Source: Oceaniglobus ichthyenteri
GTDB lineage: Bacteria > Pseudomonadota > Alphaproteobacteria > Rhodobacterales > Rhodobacteraceae
Reading direction: 5' to 3'
Length of the DNA: 64,000 nucleotides
Assembly: GCF_003057885.1 (NCBI RefSeq)
Contig: NZ_QAGK01000002.1
Location: 1 to 64,000, forward strand
The notes beneath the pieces were generated by a model. It was not told the DNA's origin. It was given only the letters and a program-made list of their open reading frames with translations, and did no database searches. Positions within the stretch are counted from its first letter, which is position 1. Each line of letters starts with the position of its first letter. Shown here piece by piece: positions 25,926 through 35,519 of the stretch. The translations under genes were made by a program, and so were the position numbers.

Positions 25926-26888
25926 GTGCGGGCCGGGTGGGGCATAACGGGCGCATTTCTGGCGCTGATCGGGGCCGCGGGATGTGAGACACCCGTGGCG
26001 GTTGATCCGGTGCCGCGCCCGCCCGCGCGGCCCGAAAAACTGGCCCAGCCCGCCCCGAAACCCAAACCTGCAGCGGTTCCCGATGCCGAAAGCCGGGAAT
26101 TGGCGCAATATTATCTGCGGGTTCAAAACAGTCTGCTGGCGCAGGGGCTGTTGCGCCGTGACGGCGGCGGGGCCGATACCCCGTTTGGCGCGCGCCAGTT
26201 GGTGGAAAATTTCATTCGCATCGCGCTTTATGAAGAATATGCCAGCGTCGGTGGGGCGCTGATTGCGCGTCCAACCGCCAGCCGCCTGCACCGTTGGGAA
26301 ATTCCGGTGCGGATGGAGGTCGAATTCGGCGCCACCGTTCCCGCCGCCACCCGCACCAAGGACCGCGCCGTGATCGCCGGTTTTGCCGCCCGGCTCAGCC
26401 GTCTCACGGGCCTGCCGATCAGCCAGGTCAGTTCAGGCGGGAATTACAACATTTTCATCGTCAACGAGGCCGAGCGCCGCGCCCTTGGCCCGCGTTTGCG
26501 CAAACTGGTGCCCGGCATCAGCGATCTGGCGGTGCGCACGGTCACCGACATGCCGCGCTCGTCCTATTGTCTGGTGTTCGCGTTGGATGGCGATAATTCC
26601 GGGCGATACACCCAGGCCGTTGCGATTATTCGCGCCGAACATCCCGATCTGTTGCGCCTGTCCTGTCTGCACGAAGAAATCACCCAAGGGCTGGGCCTGT
26701 CAAACGACAGCCCCGCCGCGCGGCCATCCATTTTCAACGATGACGAAGAATTCGCGTTGCTGACCACCCATGATGAAATGCTGTTGAAAATGCTTTATGA
26801 TAAACGGATGCGCCCGGGCATGAACCAGTTTCAGGCGCGCCGCGTGGCACAGATCATCGCCGCCGAATTAATGGGCGGCGAAAGTTGA
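25926..26888 (+). CDS. DUF2927-domain lipoprotein
   Basis: A GTG at 25926, 5 bases after the TelA stop, starts a lipoprotein signal (RAGWGITGAFLALIGAAGC, lipobox cysteine at residue 20). A proline-rich linker (PRPPARPEKLAQPAPK) and a DUF2927 domain follow, with FGARQLVENFIRIALYEEY, a possible metal-site segment CLHEEITQGLGLSNDS and FNDDEEFALLTTHDEMLLKM near the end. The HEEITQ motif resembles a metalloprotease HExxH site, but with ITQ after HEE the fit is only HExxx. Function is unknown. It probably acts at the outer or inner membrane surface. Confidence 0.75.
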   Translation: MRAGWGITGAFLALIGAAGCETPVAVDPVPRPPARPEKLAQPAPKPKPAAVPDAESRELAQYYLRVQNSLLAQGLLRRDGGGADTPFGARQLVENFIRIALYEEYASVGGALIARPTASRLHRWEIPVRMEVEFGATVPAATRTKDRAVIAGFAARLSRLTGLPISQVSSGGNYNIFIVNEAERRALGPRLRKLVPGISDLAVRTVTDMPRSSYCLVFALDGDNSGRYTQAVAIIRAEHPDLLRLSCLHEEITQGLGLSNDSPAARPSIFNDDEEFALLTTHDEMLLKMLYDKRMRPGMNQFQARRVAQIIAAELMGGES

Positions 26889-27010
26889 ACAAATGCGCAA
26901 CCCGGCCGGTTCGGCGGATATGATGCCGACGCAACCGCACCATCGGGTCAAGGCCCTTGGCCCGCGCAAAAATTCATGGTTTGATCGCGCCGCGCAGACA
27001 AGAGGGTAAC

Positions 27011-28117
27011 ATGTCAATTTTCGATTTTCTGTCCGGCCAATTCATCGATGTCATTCATTGGACGGACGACACCCGCGATACCATGGTGTGGCGGTTTGAA
27101 CGCCACGGTCACGAAATCAAATACGGTGCCAAACTGACCGTGCGCGAAGGCCAGGCGGCGGTGTTCATCCATGAGGGCCAGTTGGCCGATGTGTTCACCC
27201 CCGGTCTGTATATGTTGGAAACCAACAACATGCCGATCATGACCAGCCTGCAACACTGGGATCATGGATTCAAAAGCCCGTTCAAATCGGAAATCTATTT
27301 TATCAACACCACCCGGTTTTCCGATCTGAAATGGGGCACGAAAAACCCGATCATCCTGCGCGATCCCGAATTTGGCCCGACCCGCGTGCGCGCCTATGGC
27401 ACCTATACGGTCAAAGTGTCTGATCCGGCACGGTTCATGTCGGAAATTGTTGGCACCGATGGCGAATTCACGATGAATGAAATCAGCTATCAAATCCGCA
27501 ACATCATCGTACAGGAATTTTCCCGCGTTCTGGCCACATCGGGGATTCCTGTTTTGGACATGGCGGCCAACACCCGCGATCTGGGGCGACTTGTGGCGGA
27601 AAAGATCAGCGAAACAATCACATCCTATGGCCTTGTTATTCCTGAATTATATGTCGAAAATATCTCGCTTCCTCCGGCGGTTGAGGCGGTGTTGGACAAA
27701 CGCACCTCGATGGGCGTGGTCGGTGATCTGAATCGCTATACACAGTTTCAAACCGCCGAGGCATTGGGCAATGCCGAAAGCGCGGCAGGCGCGGCAATGG
27801 CCACCGGAATGGGCGCGGGCATGGGCATGGCCATGGGCGGACAGATGGCGCAAACCGGCCCGTGGGGGCCACGCCCCGTCGCCCCAGCCCCCCCGCCCCC
27901 GCCACCTGTTGAACACGTTTGGCACATCGCCGAAAATGGCGCGACCAAGGGGCCATTTTCCAAGGCCAGCCTGGGGCGCATGGTAACCGACGGCACCTTG
28001 CGCCGCGATACCCATGTCTGGACCCAAGGCCAGGATGGATGGATGCGGGCCGAAGATGTGGGCGAATTGGCCCAGTTGTTCACTGTGATGCCGCCGCCCC
28101 CGCCGCCGGGCGTATGA
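27011..28117 (+). CDS. SPFH-domain protein with C-terminal GYF-like domain (YdjI type)
   Basis: From the ATG at 27011 (GAGGGTAAC upstream) the protein has 368 residues. Residues about 20-260 form an SPFH/virion-core-like domain (VFIHEGQLADVFTPGLYML, FRYGTY-type beta strands, TSYGLVIPELYVENISLPP). A glycine- and methionine-rich linker (MGAGMGMAMGG) and a proline run lead to a GYF_2 domain (VWHIAENGATKGPFSKASL, then HVWTQGQDGWMRAEDVGELA). The Bacillus homologue YdjI helps recruit stress proteins to the membrane. The C-terminal domain probably binds partner peptides. Confidence 0.85.
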   Translation: MSIFDFLSGQFIDVIHWTDDTRDTMVWRFERHGHEIKYGAKLTVREGQAAVFIHEGQLADVFTPGLYMLETNNMPIMTSLQHWDHGFKSPFKSEIYFINTTRFSDLKWGTKNPIILRDPEFGPTRVRAYGTYTVKVSDPARFMSEIVGTDGEFTMNEISYQIRNIIVQEFSRVLATSGIPVLDMAANTRDLGRLVAEKISETITSYGLVIPELYVENISLPPAVEAVLDKRTSMGVVGDLNRYTQFQTAEALGNAESAAGAAMATGMGAGMGMAMGGQMAQTGPWGPRPVAPAPPPPPPVEHVWHIAENGATKGPFSKASLGRMVTDGTLRRDTHVWTQGQDGWMRAEDVGELAQLFTVMPPPPPPGV

Positions 28118-28182
28118 TGCCAGCCCGCGCGCCTTTGTACGGCTTGGATCCGGTGCTTCGTTTTTAACCAAAGGCTCCTGTG

Positions 28183-29271
28183 ATGAGTATTGAAAACCAT
28201 CGTTTTCCTTGTGACACTTGTGGGTCGGACATGCGGTTCGCCCCGGAACAGGGTCTGTTGATTTGCGATCATTGCGGCAATGAGGAACAGATCGCGGCAA
28301 CCCGCCCCACCCTGCCCCCAATCCGCGAGCTTGATTTCAAGGACGCGATCGAGGCCCGCCTGCCTGAGATCGAAATTGAAACCACCCGTGTCACCCAATG
28401 CCCCAATTGCGGGGCCGAGGTGGAATTGGGTGCCGATACCCACGCCACCGAATGCCCGTTTTGCGCCACGCCGGTGGTTACCGACACGGGCGAACACCGA
28501 CATATCAAACCGCGCGCCGTTCTGCCCTTTGCCCAGACCGAAACACAGGCGCGTGATGCGATGAACACATGGTTGGGGCGGCTGTGGTTCGCGCCCAACG
28601 GATTGCGCGAATATGCCCGTAAGGGGCGGAAAATGCAGGGTATCTATGTGCCCTACTGGACCTTTGATGCCGATACCAAAAGTGCTTATCGCGGCGAACG
28701 GGGCACGGTGTATTATGAAACCCAAACCGTCGTGCGCGATGGCAAACGCCAAACCGTACAGGTGCAAAAGGTACGCTGGCGCGCCGTTTCAGGGCGGGTG
28801 GCGCGATTTTTTGACGATGTGCTGGTGCTGGCCTCACGTTCACTTCCCAAACGGTTTACCGACGCGCTGCAACCTTGGGATCTTTCGGCCCTGATGCCAT
28901 ACACCCCCGAATTTCTGGCCGGATTTCGCGCCGAAGGCTATCAGGTGGAACTGGCCGAAGGATATGACGAGGCGCGCGCCTATATGGACCGCTCGATCGA
29001 ACGCGACGTGCGGTTTGACATCGGCGGCGACCGGCAGCGCGTGCATGGAATTGAAACCGCCGTATCGGATGTGACGTTCAAACATATCCTGCTGCCGGTG
29101 TGGTTGGCCGCCTATAAATACAACGGCAAAACCTATCGCTTTGTGGTGAATGGCCAAAGCGGTCAGGTACAGGGCGAACGCCCCTATTCTGCGATCAAAA
29201 TCACCATCGCAGTGATCTTGATTGCCATCGTTGCCGGTTTGGTTGGCTTTGTCTATGCCCAGCAGGGCTGA
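28183..29271 (+). CDS. Double zinc-ribbon protein with C-terminal membrane anchor
   Basis: From the ATG at 28183 (AAGGCTCC upstream) the product has 362 residues. Two zinc ribbons lie at the start: CDTCGSDMRF with CDHCGN, then CPNCGAEVEL with CPFCATPVV. A beta-rich middle domain (YVPYWTFDADTKSAYRGERG) follows, and the C-terminus is a membrane helix (ITIAVILIAIVAGLVGFVYA) with a very short periplasmic tail. Such proteins are sometimes misnamed primosomal helicase or replication factor Y because of the ribbon. Position after the SPFH gene suggests a shared membrane complex. Confidence 0.8.
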   Translation: MSIENHRFPCDTCGSDMRFAPEQGLLICDHCGNEEQIAATRPTLPPIRELDFKDAIEARLPEIEIETTRVTQCPNCGAEVELGADTHATECPFCATPVVTDTGEHRHIKPRAVLPFAQTETQARDAMNTWLGRLWFAPNGLREYARKGRKMQGIYVPYWTFDADTKSAYRGERGTVYYETQTVVRDGKRQTVQVQKVRWRAVSGRVARFFDDVLVLASRSLPKRFTDALQPWDLSALMPYTPEFLAGFRAEGYQVELAEGYDEARAYMDRSIERDVRFDIGGDRQRVHGIETAVSDVTFKHILLPVWLAAYKYNGKTYRFVVNGQSGQVQGERPYSAIKITIAVILIAIVAGLVGFVYAQQG

Positions 29272-29325
29272 GTTTTTCTGCACGTTAGCGATAACAGTAT
29301 CCAAACCTACCCAAAGGAGGCGCAG

Positions 29326-30243
29326 ATGATCCTGTGTTGTGGCGAGGCCCTGATCGATATGCTGCCGCGTGAAACCACGGCCGGCGAAACCGCATTTGCC
29401 CCCTACCCCGGCGGCGCGGTGTTCAACACCGCCATTGCCCTTGGCCGGCTTGGCAACAAGGTGGGGTTTTTCTCGGGTTTGTCCGATGATTTGTTTGGTG
29501 AAATGCTGGTTGATAGTCTGGCCGCCTCGGGCGTTGATACCCGCCCGGCGCACCGTTCCGCGCGCTCCACGACATTGGCCTTTGTGAAGTTCGTCGATGG
29601 CAATGCTACCTATGCGTTTTACGATGAAAACACCGCCGGGCGCAGCCTTACCGCCGAAGATTTACCAACGCTTCACGACGAATCGGCGCTGTTTTTCGGC
29701 GGCATCAGCCTTGTGGTTGACCCGTGCGGCACCGCCTATGAAACACTGGCAGGGCGGGAAACGGCCAAGCGGGTGATCATGATCGACCCGAACATTCGCC
29801 CCTCATTCATCACCGAAGAGGCGGCATATCGCGCCCGGATCGAACGGATGATGCATGCCGCCGACATCGTGAAACTGTCAGATGATGATCTGCATTGGTT
29901 GCAAGGGTCGGGCGATCTGGCTGATCTGGCGGCTGGGTTGTTGGCCAAGGGCCCGTCACTGGTGTGCATCACCGAGGGCGCAAAAGGTGCCACGGGGTAC
30001 ACCGCCAATGGATCGGTGTTCGTGCCATCAGAAAAGGTAACAGTCGTTGATACGGTTGGCGCGGGCGATACGTTCAACGCCGGAGTGTTATCGGCCCTTG
30101 ATGATGCCGGGGTGCTGAACAAATCCGCCATCGCGGCACTGTCAGAAGATTTGGTGCGCCGGGCGCTGACCCTTGGGGTAAAATCCGCTGCCATTACCGT
30201 CAGCCGTGCAGGGGCCAACCCGCCGCACCGGTCCGAATTATGA
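29326..30243 (+). CDS. PfkB-family sugar kinase (fructokinase-like)
   Basis: A 305-residue ribokinase-fold kinase with strong AAGGAGG ribosome site. The N-terminal [12 protein letters not shown], the substrate segment [17 protein letters not shown] and the PfkB signature [19 protein letters not shown] with the catalytic aspartate are visible. The pattern resembles fructokinases (FrcK/ScrK). The sugar is not fixed by sequence. The stop overlaps the next start by 4 bases (ATGA), coupling it to dtd, a pairing that need not mean shared function. Confidence 0.85.
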   Translation: MILCCGEALIDMLPRETTAGETAFAPYPGGAVFNTAIALGRLGNKVGFFSGLSDDLFGEMLVDSLAASGVDTRPAHRSARSTTLAFVKFVDGNATYAFYDENTAGRSLTAEDLPTLHDESALFFGGISLVVDPCGTAYETLAGRETAKRVIMIDPNIRPSFITEEAAYRARIERMMHAADIVKLSDDDLHWLQGSGDLADLAAGLLAKGPSLVCITEGAKGATGYTANGSVFVPSEKVTVVDTVGAGDTFNAGVLSALDDAGVLNKSAIAALSEDLVRRALTLGVKSAAITVSRAGANPPHRSEL

Positions 30244-30677
30244 GGGCGCTTTTACAACGGGTGAGCGAGGCGCGCGTCACCGTTGAGGGCGCCGTGGTGG
30301 GTGAAATCGGGCCGGGCCTGCTGATTCTGGTCTGCGCGATGGCGGGTGATACGCAGGCCGAGGCCGATAAATTGGCCGCCAAAATCGCCAAGCTGCGGAT
30401 ATTCAAAGACGATGCCGGGAAAATGAACCGGTCTGTGTTGGATACCCACGGCGGCGCACTGATCGTGTCGCAATTCACCTTGGCCGCTGATACATCAAGC
30501 GGCAATCGCCCGGGATTTTCCACCGCGGCCGCCCCCGCCGAGGGCGAAGCGTTGTATCACCACTTTGCCGGGGCTGTTCAGGCACAGGGCATTGCCGTGG
30601 CCACAGGGCGGTTCGGGGCCGATATGAAGGTGGCATTGGTCAATGACGGGCCGGTGACCATCTGGATGGAAACCTGA
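30240..30677 (+). CDS. dtd: D-aminoacyl-tRNA deacylase
   Basis: A 145-residue enzyme that removes D-amino acids (and glycine from tRNA-Ala) from tRNA. It shows the family N-terminus [17 protein letters not shown], the SQFTLAAD motif and a [10 protein letters not shown] version of the usual NRPSF box, with the conserved GP cis-proline in the [11 protein letters not shown] terminus. It overlaps the kinase gene by 4 bases. No terminator with a T run is seen after it; a long hairpin lies about 150 bases downstream. Confidence 0.95.
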   Translation: MRALLQRVSEARVTVEGAVVGEIGPGLLILVCAMAGDTQAEADKLAAKIAKLRIFKDDAGKMNRSVLDTHGGALIVSQFTLAADTSSGNRPGFSTAAAPAEGEALYHHFAGAVQAQGIAVATGRFGADMKVALVNDGPVTIWMET

Positions 30678-30821
30678 GTTTTTCCTCAATCTGTTAACCC
30701 GGTGTTAGGGTTAAACACGCTAGATTACCGCATCCGGATAACCCGGGAATCGGCCTGATCGGAAATGGTTCAGGTGCGGGTCAAACAGGGGGAAATCCCT
30801 GAATGGATCGCCCGCGAAGTC

Positions 30822-30857
30822 CATGCGCCCCCCTGCACGAATTGCAGGGGGCGCATG
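30822..30857. repeat. Long inverted repeat between convergent dtd and pqiC
   Basis: CATGCGCCCCCC-TGCA pairs with TGCA-GGGGGCGCATG around a CGAAT loop, giving a stem of about 15 pairs with one bulged C. No T run follows on either strand. It starts 11 bases beyond the pqiC stop (minus strand), so it may end or protect that transcript's 3' end. Confidence 0.6.
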
Positions 30858-30867
30858 TTGGACATTG

Positions 30868-31425
30868 CTACAGACCGTCCTTTGCAATGGCGCGGGCCAG
30901 AATGGTCACGGCCTGACCTTGCGCCGTGGCAATCGCGTTGGCATTTCCGGCAGTATAGGGCACCGAAATATCGAAACGCCGCGCCACATCGCGGCGGCCA
31001 CCATTCGGGAAGGTCACAAAATATTGCCCGGTCATCTGGTAATTGCCGTTGGCCCGCGCCAGGGCTTGGGAAAACCGCACCTCAAGCCGGGCATCGGCAT
31101 AATCGCTGAGCGGCCAGGGTTCGGCGGCCACATTGGCCCGGGTCAAAATCGACAATGCATCAGCCAGCCCTTGGGTGACGGCGCGGATCGGGTTATCGGC
31201 CCATAACAGGTTTTCATCGCTGACCACCTCACCATTGGGCAGTTCAATGGCGATTGTTTCAAGCTCGGCATAGAGCGGCAGATTGACCTCGCGCACCTCG
31301 ACCGACCCCACGCCGATGCGAATCTTTTCGCCCGCTGGCACCTGTGGCACCGCATAGCGCAAAGTGGGTGTTGACGTGCACGCCGCCAGGGTAAGGGCCA
31401 GAACAGTGGCAAGGGCAATCTTCAT
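30868..31425 (-). CDS. pqiC: PqiC-type ABC-transport auxiliary lipoprotein
   Basis: From the ATG at 31425 the product has 185 residues with a lipobox (MKIALATVLALTLAAC, cysteine 16). A PqiC/ABC_trans_aux domain follows (LRYAVPQVPAGEKIRIGV, LPLYAELETIAIELPNGEV, WADNPIRAVTQGLADALS). In E. coli the outer-membrane lipoprotein PqiC docks with the PqiB tube that bridges the periplasm. The one-base gap to the pqiB stop shows co-translation. It is the last gene of a four-gene operon. Confidence 0.85.
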   Translation of the reverse strand: MKIALATVLALTLAACTSTPTLRYAVPQVPAGEKIRIGVGSVEVREVNLPLYAELETIAIELPNGEVVSDENLLWADNPIRAVTQGLADALSILTRANVAAEPWPLSDYADARLEVRFSQALARANGNYQMTGQYFVTFPNGGRRDVARRFDISVPYTAGNANAIATAQGQAVTILARAIAKDGL

Positions 31426-31426
31426 A

Positions 31427-34261
31427 TCAACGTCCAAACAACAATGAATTCGGGCTCCGCTCGATCGAGCGGGCCAGAGTGGAAACGGATTTGGCAGCGG
31501 CGCGGATGTCGCGCAGGGTCGATTTTGCCTCGCTGCCCAACTGGCCATTGGCGTCATATCCGCCAACCACCTTTTCGGCCTCGGCCAACAGGCGGTTCAT
31601 GCGGTTGACGAGGCCCGGCAAATCTTCGGTTGCGCGGGCCACCGCCGAGGCGGCGTTTTCCGTGGCAACCAGGGTTTTATTGGCATTGTCGATCAACCCG
31701 CCGTTACGCATATCGTTCAAAACGCCCTCGATCTGGGCCAAGGCGGCGTTCAGCGCGCCGGGCACCGCCCGGGTATCGGCAGAGCCGATCAGAGTATTGG
31801 CACTGTCGATCAGAACTCGGGCGCGTTCGGCCAGTTGATCCAGCGGAATCTCACCGGCTGATCCGACCAATGTTTCAATTTCGGCGGCAATGGCATCGGC
31901 CCGGGCGGTCAGGCGCGGCAAATCGATGGCGGCGGCATCCAGACTGATCATCGCCGATTGCGCCGTGTTCAGCACCGGCATCAGGGCGTCGGTGATCCGG
32001 GTCACGGCATCGCTGGCCTGGGTCAATGCCGCATCGGCGGCGTCAATCACACCTGAAGCGCGCAAATCATCCAGCGTGCCGCGCGCCGCCTCGATTGCCG
32101 CACCCACCTGCCCGGGCAGGGCGCGGGTGGCGGCATCATTCAACAGGGCATTGGCGCTGGTAATCACGCCTCCGGCGCGCGTCACCAGATCATTCAGCGG
32201 CAGCGCGTTGGCCGTGACGATCAGCGCGCGCGCATCCTGCGCCACGCCTTCGAGTTCGGTGATCAACGCGGGTACACCCGCCAGCCCCGCATCAGCGGAT
32301 TCAATCACCGGCATCAGCGCCGTTGCCACATCGCCGATCGCCTTTTCTGTTGCGGTGAGGGTGGTTGACACCTGTTCGATCACGCCGCTGGTGCGCAGAT
32401 CTTCGATCACACCGCGGGCTTGGGCCACGGTGGTGCGCAATTCGTTGGGCAGGGCAAGGGTGGCGGGATCCGTGAACAGGGAATCGGCGCTGTTCAACAC
32501 CGTCGTCGCCTGTGCGATCAGCGCGTCAAGCGGCAAACCGTTGGCCGTGATCAGCAAGGCATCGGCACTGCGCGACACAGCCTGCAGATCGGTGACCAAA
32601 GTATCAACATCCGACACCGCAAGGCTGACGGCATCTGCCGCCTGCTCGGCCGCATCCAACGCCGCAACCAACCGTTTTACGGCGTCTTGCTCTTCGATAG
32701 ACAGCAACAGCCGCTCAAAGGACGCGACGCTGCCCTCAAGGCTGGCCATCACCGCCCCGGCCTGATCCGGCAGGGCCTGCACCGGGCCCGACCCGACCAG
32801 GCTGCGCATGTCGGAAATCAGCGCCAGAACCTCGGCCGGGGTGCCGGTGGTGCCTTCGTCGTTCAACAACCTGTTGACGCTGTCCATGACATTGATGGCC
32901 GACCCAAGCAGCTCTTCCACAGGAAGTTCGTTGATCCGGTTGAACACCCCTTCGGCGGTATCGTTGAAATCGGAAATATTCGCCTGAACCGACGGAAAGA
33001 TCGGATAGGGATCGGCGGTGCGATCGATATCTTCGGGCAACAGCGGGCCATAAAAATCAGGCACCAACAGCGCCACTTTCAACCCGCCCGTCAGGATCGA
33101 GGCATTCTGCAACTGTGCGCGCACCCCGCGATCCACCGCCGCTTCGAGAAAATCCAGCGCCTGTTGCGGGGTTGACGACGCCGACAGGCCCAGTTTGCTG
33201 AGCCGCAGCGAAACAGTGGCCAACAGGCGCACCGCATTGTCGCCAAACCGTTCTTCGTCCACCACGCCGGTGATGGCGGTAACCCGGCCCACATTGATGC
33301 CCTGAAATTCAACCGCCGCGCCCACGGCCAGACCGCTGACCGATCCTTCGAACACCACCGCCAGATCCAATTTTGGTCCTTCGCCGCCATCGGTGAACAC
33401 GCTGTTGCGGGCGGTGTTTTCATCGGCAAACAGCTGAAATGTTTCCTGATCACCCACCGCCTCACCGCCGGAAACGATGGTATCAAACGCCACGCCCCCC
33501 GCCACCAGCGACGCCAGTGATGACACGCTGAGCTGCGCGCCGCTGGCGCCAAAGGAAAAGGTGAAACCCGACGTATCCCAGAATCGCGTCGCAGTGGTGA
33601 TCAGCCGGTCTTCGGGCGCGCGAATGAATGCATCGGCAATCACCGCGACACCATCATCGGACAGGCGCAGATTGGCCACCTTGCCCACGGTGATCCCGCG
33701 ATACAGGATCGGGGTGCCTTCGCTTAACCCCTCCACATTGGACGAACGTAGCGTGATCGCGATGCCCTCCTGCCCCGAACGGATCAGAGGCGGGCGATCC
33801 AACCCCCGAAAACTGGCGGCTGGCGCGTCGACGGTGGTGTTCCAGTTGCCCTCGATATAAACGCCCGACAACACGGTATCCAACCCCGATACCCCCTGGG
33901 CCGACACCTGCGGGCTGACCACCCAGAATTGCGCATCGGCGTCGACAAACCGGGCGACGTTCTTTTCCAGACGCACGGTCACAAGAACATCGTCCAACCC
34001 TTCGGAAAACCGCACATCTTCAACCAGACCCACCGCCACATCGCGATACCGCAGTTCGGTTTCGCCGGCCTTCACGCCAGAGGCGCTGGGAAATGCGATT
34101 TCAATCACTGGCCCACGGTCATTATAGGTGGTGAACACCACCCACAGCGACACCGCCAAAGCACCCACCGGCACCAGCCACACCAGTGACAATCGCTGCC
34201 ACAGGCTTTTGCGGGCGGGCATGATTTCGGGCGTCGATGGTTGGATATTTTCGTCGGTCAA
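31427..34261 (-). CDS. pqiB: PqiB-type MCE/MlaD protein with repeat tail
   Basis: A 944-residue protein with one N-terminal membrane helix (LSLVWLVPVGALAVSLWVVF, residues 24-43). Three MCE domains follow (about 50-140, 165-270 and 295-400) with typical AVGLVEDV, TVGKVANLRL and NVGRVTAIT pieces. MCE hexamers of PqiB form a tunnel for lipids across the periplasm. The C-terminal half (about 440-900) consists of four related segments of 110-130 residues built on LPLxxL, SANxLL, LPxxL and DLRxSGVI boxes, starting near residues 445, 575, 686 and 804. This suggests a long helical needle. E. coli PqiB has 546 residues. The gene overlaps both neighbours in operon fashion. Confidence 0.85.
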   Translation of the reverse strand: MTDENIQPSTPEIMPARKSLWQRLSLVWLVPVGALAVSLWVVFTTYNDRGPVIEIAFPSASGVKAGETELRYRDVAVGLVEDVRFSEGLDDVLVTVRLEKNVARFVDADAQFWVVSPQVSAQGVSGLDTVLSGVYIEGNWNTTVDAPAASFRGLDRPPLIRSGQEGIAITLRSSNVEGLSEGTPILYRGITVGKVANLRLSDDGVAVIADAFIRAPEDRLITTATRFWDTSGFTFSFGASGAQLSVSSLASLVAGGVAFDTIVSGGEAVGDQETFQLFADENTARNSVFTDGGEGPKLDLAVVFEGSVSGLAVGAAVEFQGINVGRVTAITGVVDEERFGDNAVRLLATVSLRLSKLGLSASSTPQQALDFLEAAVDRGVRAQLQNASILTGGLKVALLVPDFYGPLLPEDIDRTADPYPIFPSVQANISDFNDTAEGVFNRINELPVEELLGSAINVMDSVNRLLNDEGTTGTPAEVLALISDMRSLVGSGPVQALPDQAGAVMASLEGSVASFERLLLSIEEQDAVKRLVAALDAAEQAADAVSLAVSDVDTLVTDLQAVSRSADALLITANGLPLDALIAQATTVLNSADSLFTDPATLALPNELRTTVAQARGVIEDLRTSGVIEQVSTTLTATEKAIGDVATALMPVIESADAGLAGVPALITELEGVAQDARALIVTANALPLNDLVTRAGGVITSANALLNDAATRALPGQVGAAIEAARGTLDDLRASGVIDAADAALTQASDAVTRITDALMPVLNTAQSAMISLDAAAIDLPRLTARADAIAAEIETLVGSAGEIPLDQLAERARVLIDSANTLIGSADTRAVPGALNAALAQIEGVLNDMRNGGLIDNANKTLVATENAASAVARATEDLPGLVNRMNRLLAEAEKVVGGYDANGQLGSEAKSTLRDIRAAAKSVSTLARSIERSPNSLLFGR

Positions 34262-34881
34262 GGGGCCGTGTCCTTTGGGTTGTCCCAGATCAGCCGTGGA
34301 TCAAAGCTGAGCGCGGCAAGCATGGTGAATATCACCGACAGCGCAAAAGTTATGGCTGCCGGGCCGGGATTGATCGTCGCAACGGTGCTTAATTGCACCA
34401 AAGAGCTGAGGATGGCCACCACGAACACATCAATCATCGACCAGCGGCCGATAAATTCGACCACCTCATACAGCCGATGCCGCCCATGGGCCGAAAGCCG
34501 AACCCGGTGCCGCAAGCTCAGCGCGAGATAGGCGATGGCGATGAATTTACCCACCGGAATCAACACCGAAGCGATGATGATGATCGCGGCAATCCCATAA
34601 CTGCCGTGTTGGGCGATTTCCACGGCACCCGCCACAATGGTGCTTTCATCGGTCATGAACAGGGTGCGTGTGCGCAACATCGGATAGATATTGGCCGGGA
34701 TGTAACAAATGATCCCGACCAGCCACCAGGCCCAGACCCGTTGCAGGCTGCTGTTGTCGCGTGAGGTCAGCCGCCCACCGCACCGCCCACAGCGGGTGTG
34801 CCCCATGGGCCAGACCCGTGTGCAGCGCGTACAGGCGATCAGCCCACTCTGACGCGCGGTGACAACCGGTGCCGCGCTCAT
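34258..34881 (-). CDS. pqiA: PqiA-like inner-membrane protein (second copy)
   Basis: A 207-residue protein with a zinc-ribbon-like pair at the front (CTRCTRVWPMGHTRCGRCGG). Four membrane helices follow (WWLVGIICYIPANIYPML, GIAAIIIIASVLIPVGKFI and others), which is one half of an E. coli PqiA. PqiA provides the inner-membrane part of the lipid-transport system. Here the two halves are separate genes, which overlap by 4 bases. Its own stop overlaps the pqiB start. Confidence 0.85.
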   Translation of the reverse strand: MSAAPVVTARQSGLIACTRCTRVWPMGHTRCGRCGGRLTSRDNSSLQRVWAWWLVGIICYIPANIYPMLRTRTLFMTDESTIVAGAVEIAQHGSYGIAAIIIIASVLIPVGKFIAIAYLALSLRHRVRLSAHGRHRLYEVVEFIGRWSMIDVFVVAILSSLVQLSTVATINPGPAAITFALSVIFTMLAALSFDPRLIWDNPKDTAP

Positions 34882-35519
34882 GCGCGGTCGCCTTGATCAA
34901 GGGATTTCCAGATCGACCAGCGACACATATAGCCATCCTGAAACATGCTGACCACGACAAGGGCGGCAAACATCCAGAACGCCGGGCCAAAATCAACCCG
35001 TGCCAGATCGGAAACCTTGACCAGGGCGACCGCCACGCCGATCACGAAAATTTCCGCCATCGACCACGGTCTAAGCGCCTCGGCCCAGCGAAATGCCATC
35101 GCGGCCCGCGACCATGGCGCGCGGTCAAACACCACCGGCGTCAAAACATAGACCACCAGAAATGCGCGCAAAATCGGGATCAGCACGATCAGCAGCGTCA
35201 CCATGACCGACAAGATCACCATCGGCCCATCCATGAATGCCAGCGCCGCATCAAACACCGAACTGGCGTTTTTCAATCCCGCCACCCGCACCTGCAGAAA
35301 CGGAAAAAACGTCGCCCCCAACATCAGGATCATGATGCCAAGTGACATGGCAATCACCCGCAGCCCCGCGCCTTTGTGCGGCTGGATCAATACGGTATGA
35401 CAGCGCACGCACATGGCCCGCTCACCGGGGCGCGGCGCCTCGGCACAATGCAGCGCGTCGCATTGAGGACAGGCGATCATTTCTTGCGCATTATCGGAAA
35501 AAGACAACGAATCGTTCAT
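34878..35519 (-). CDS. pqiA: PqiA-like inner-membrane protein (first copy)
   Basis: From the ATG at 35519 the protein has 213 residues. It starts with a CxxC pair (CPQCDALHC) and CVRCHTVL, then four membrane helices (IAMSLGIMILMLGATFFPF, MVILSVMVTLLIVLIPIL and others). It corresponds to the N-terminal half of E. coli PqiA. The frame extends to 35702 but overlaps the end of the GAPDH gene there. The first gene of the pqi operon, its promoter should lie at 35520-35653. Confidence 0.85.
   Translation of the reverse strand: MNDSLSFSDNAQEMIACPQCDALHCAEAPRPGERAMCVRCHTVLIQPHKGAGLRVIAMSLGIMILMLGATFFPFLQVRVAGLKNASSVFDAALAFMDGPMVILSVMVTLLIVLIPILRAFLVVYVLTPVVFDRAPWSRAAMAFRWAEALRPWSMAEIFVIGVAVALVKVSDLARVDFGPAFWMFAALVVVSMFQDGYMCRWSIWKSLDQGDRA

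Noticed and set aside
30694-30708. TTAACCCGGTGTTAG as a second CtrA box
   Set aside because: The right half is TTAG rather than TTAA, and it lies between two convergent gene ends, so it has no sensible target.
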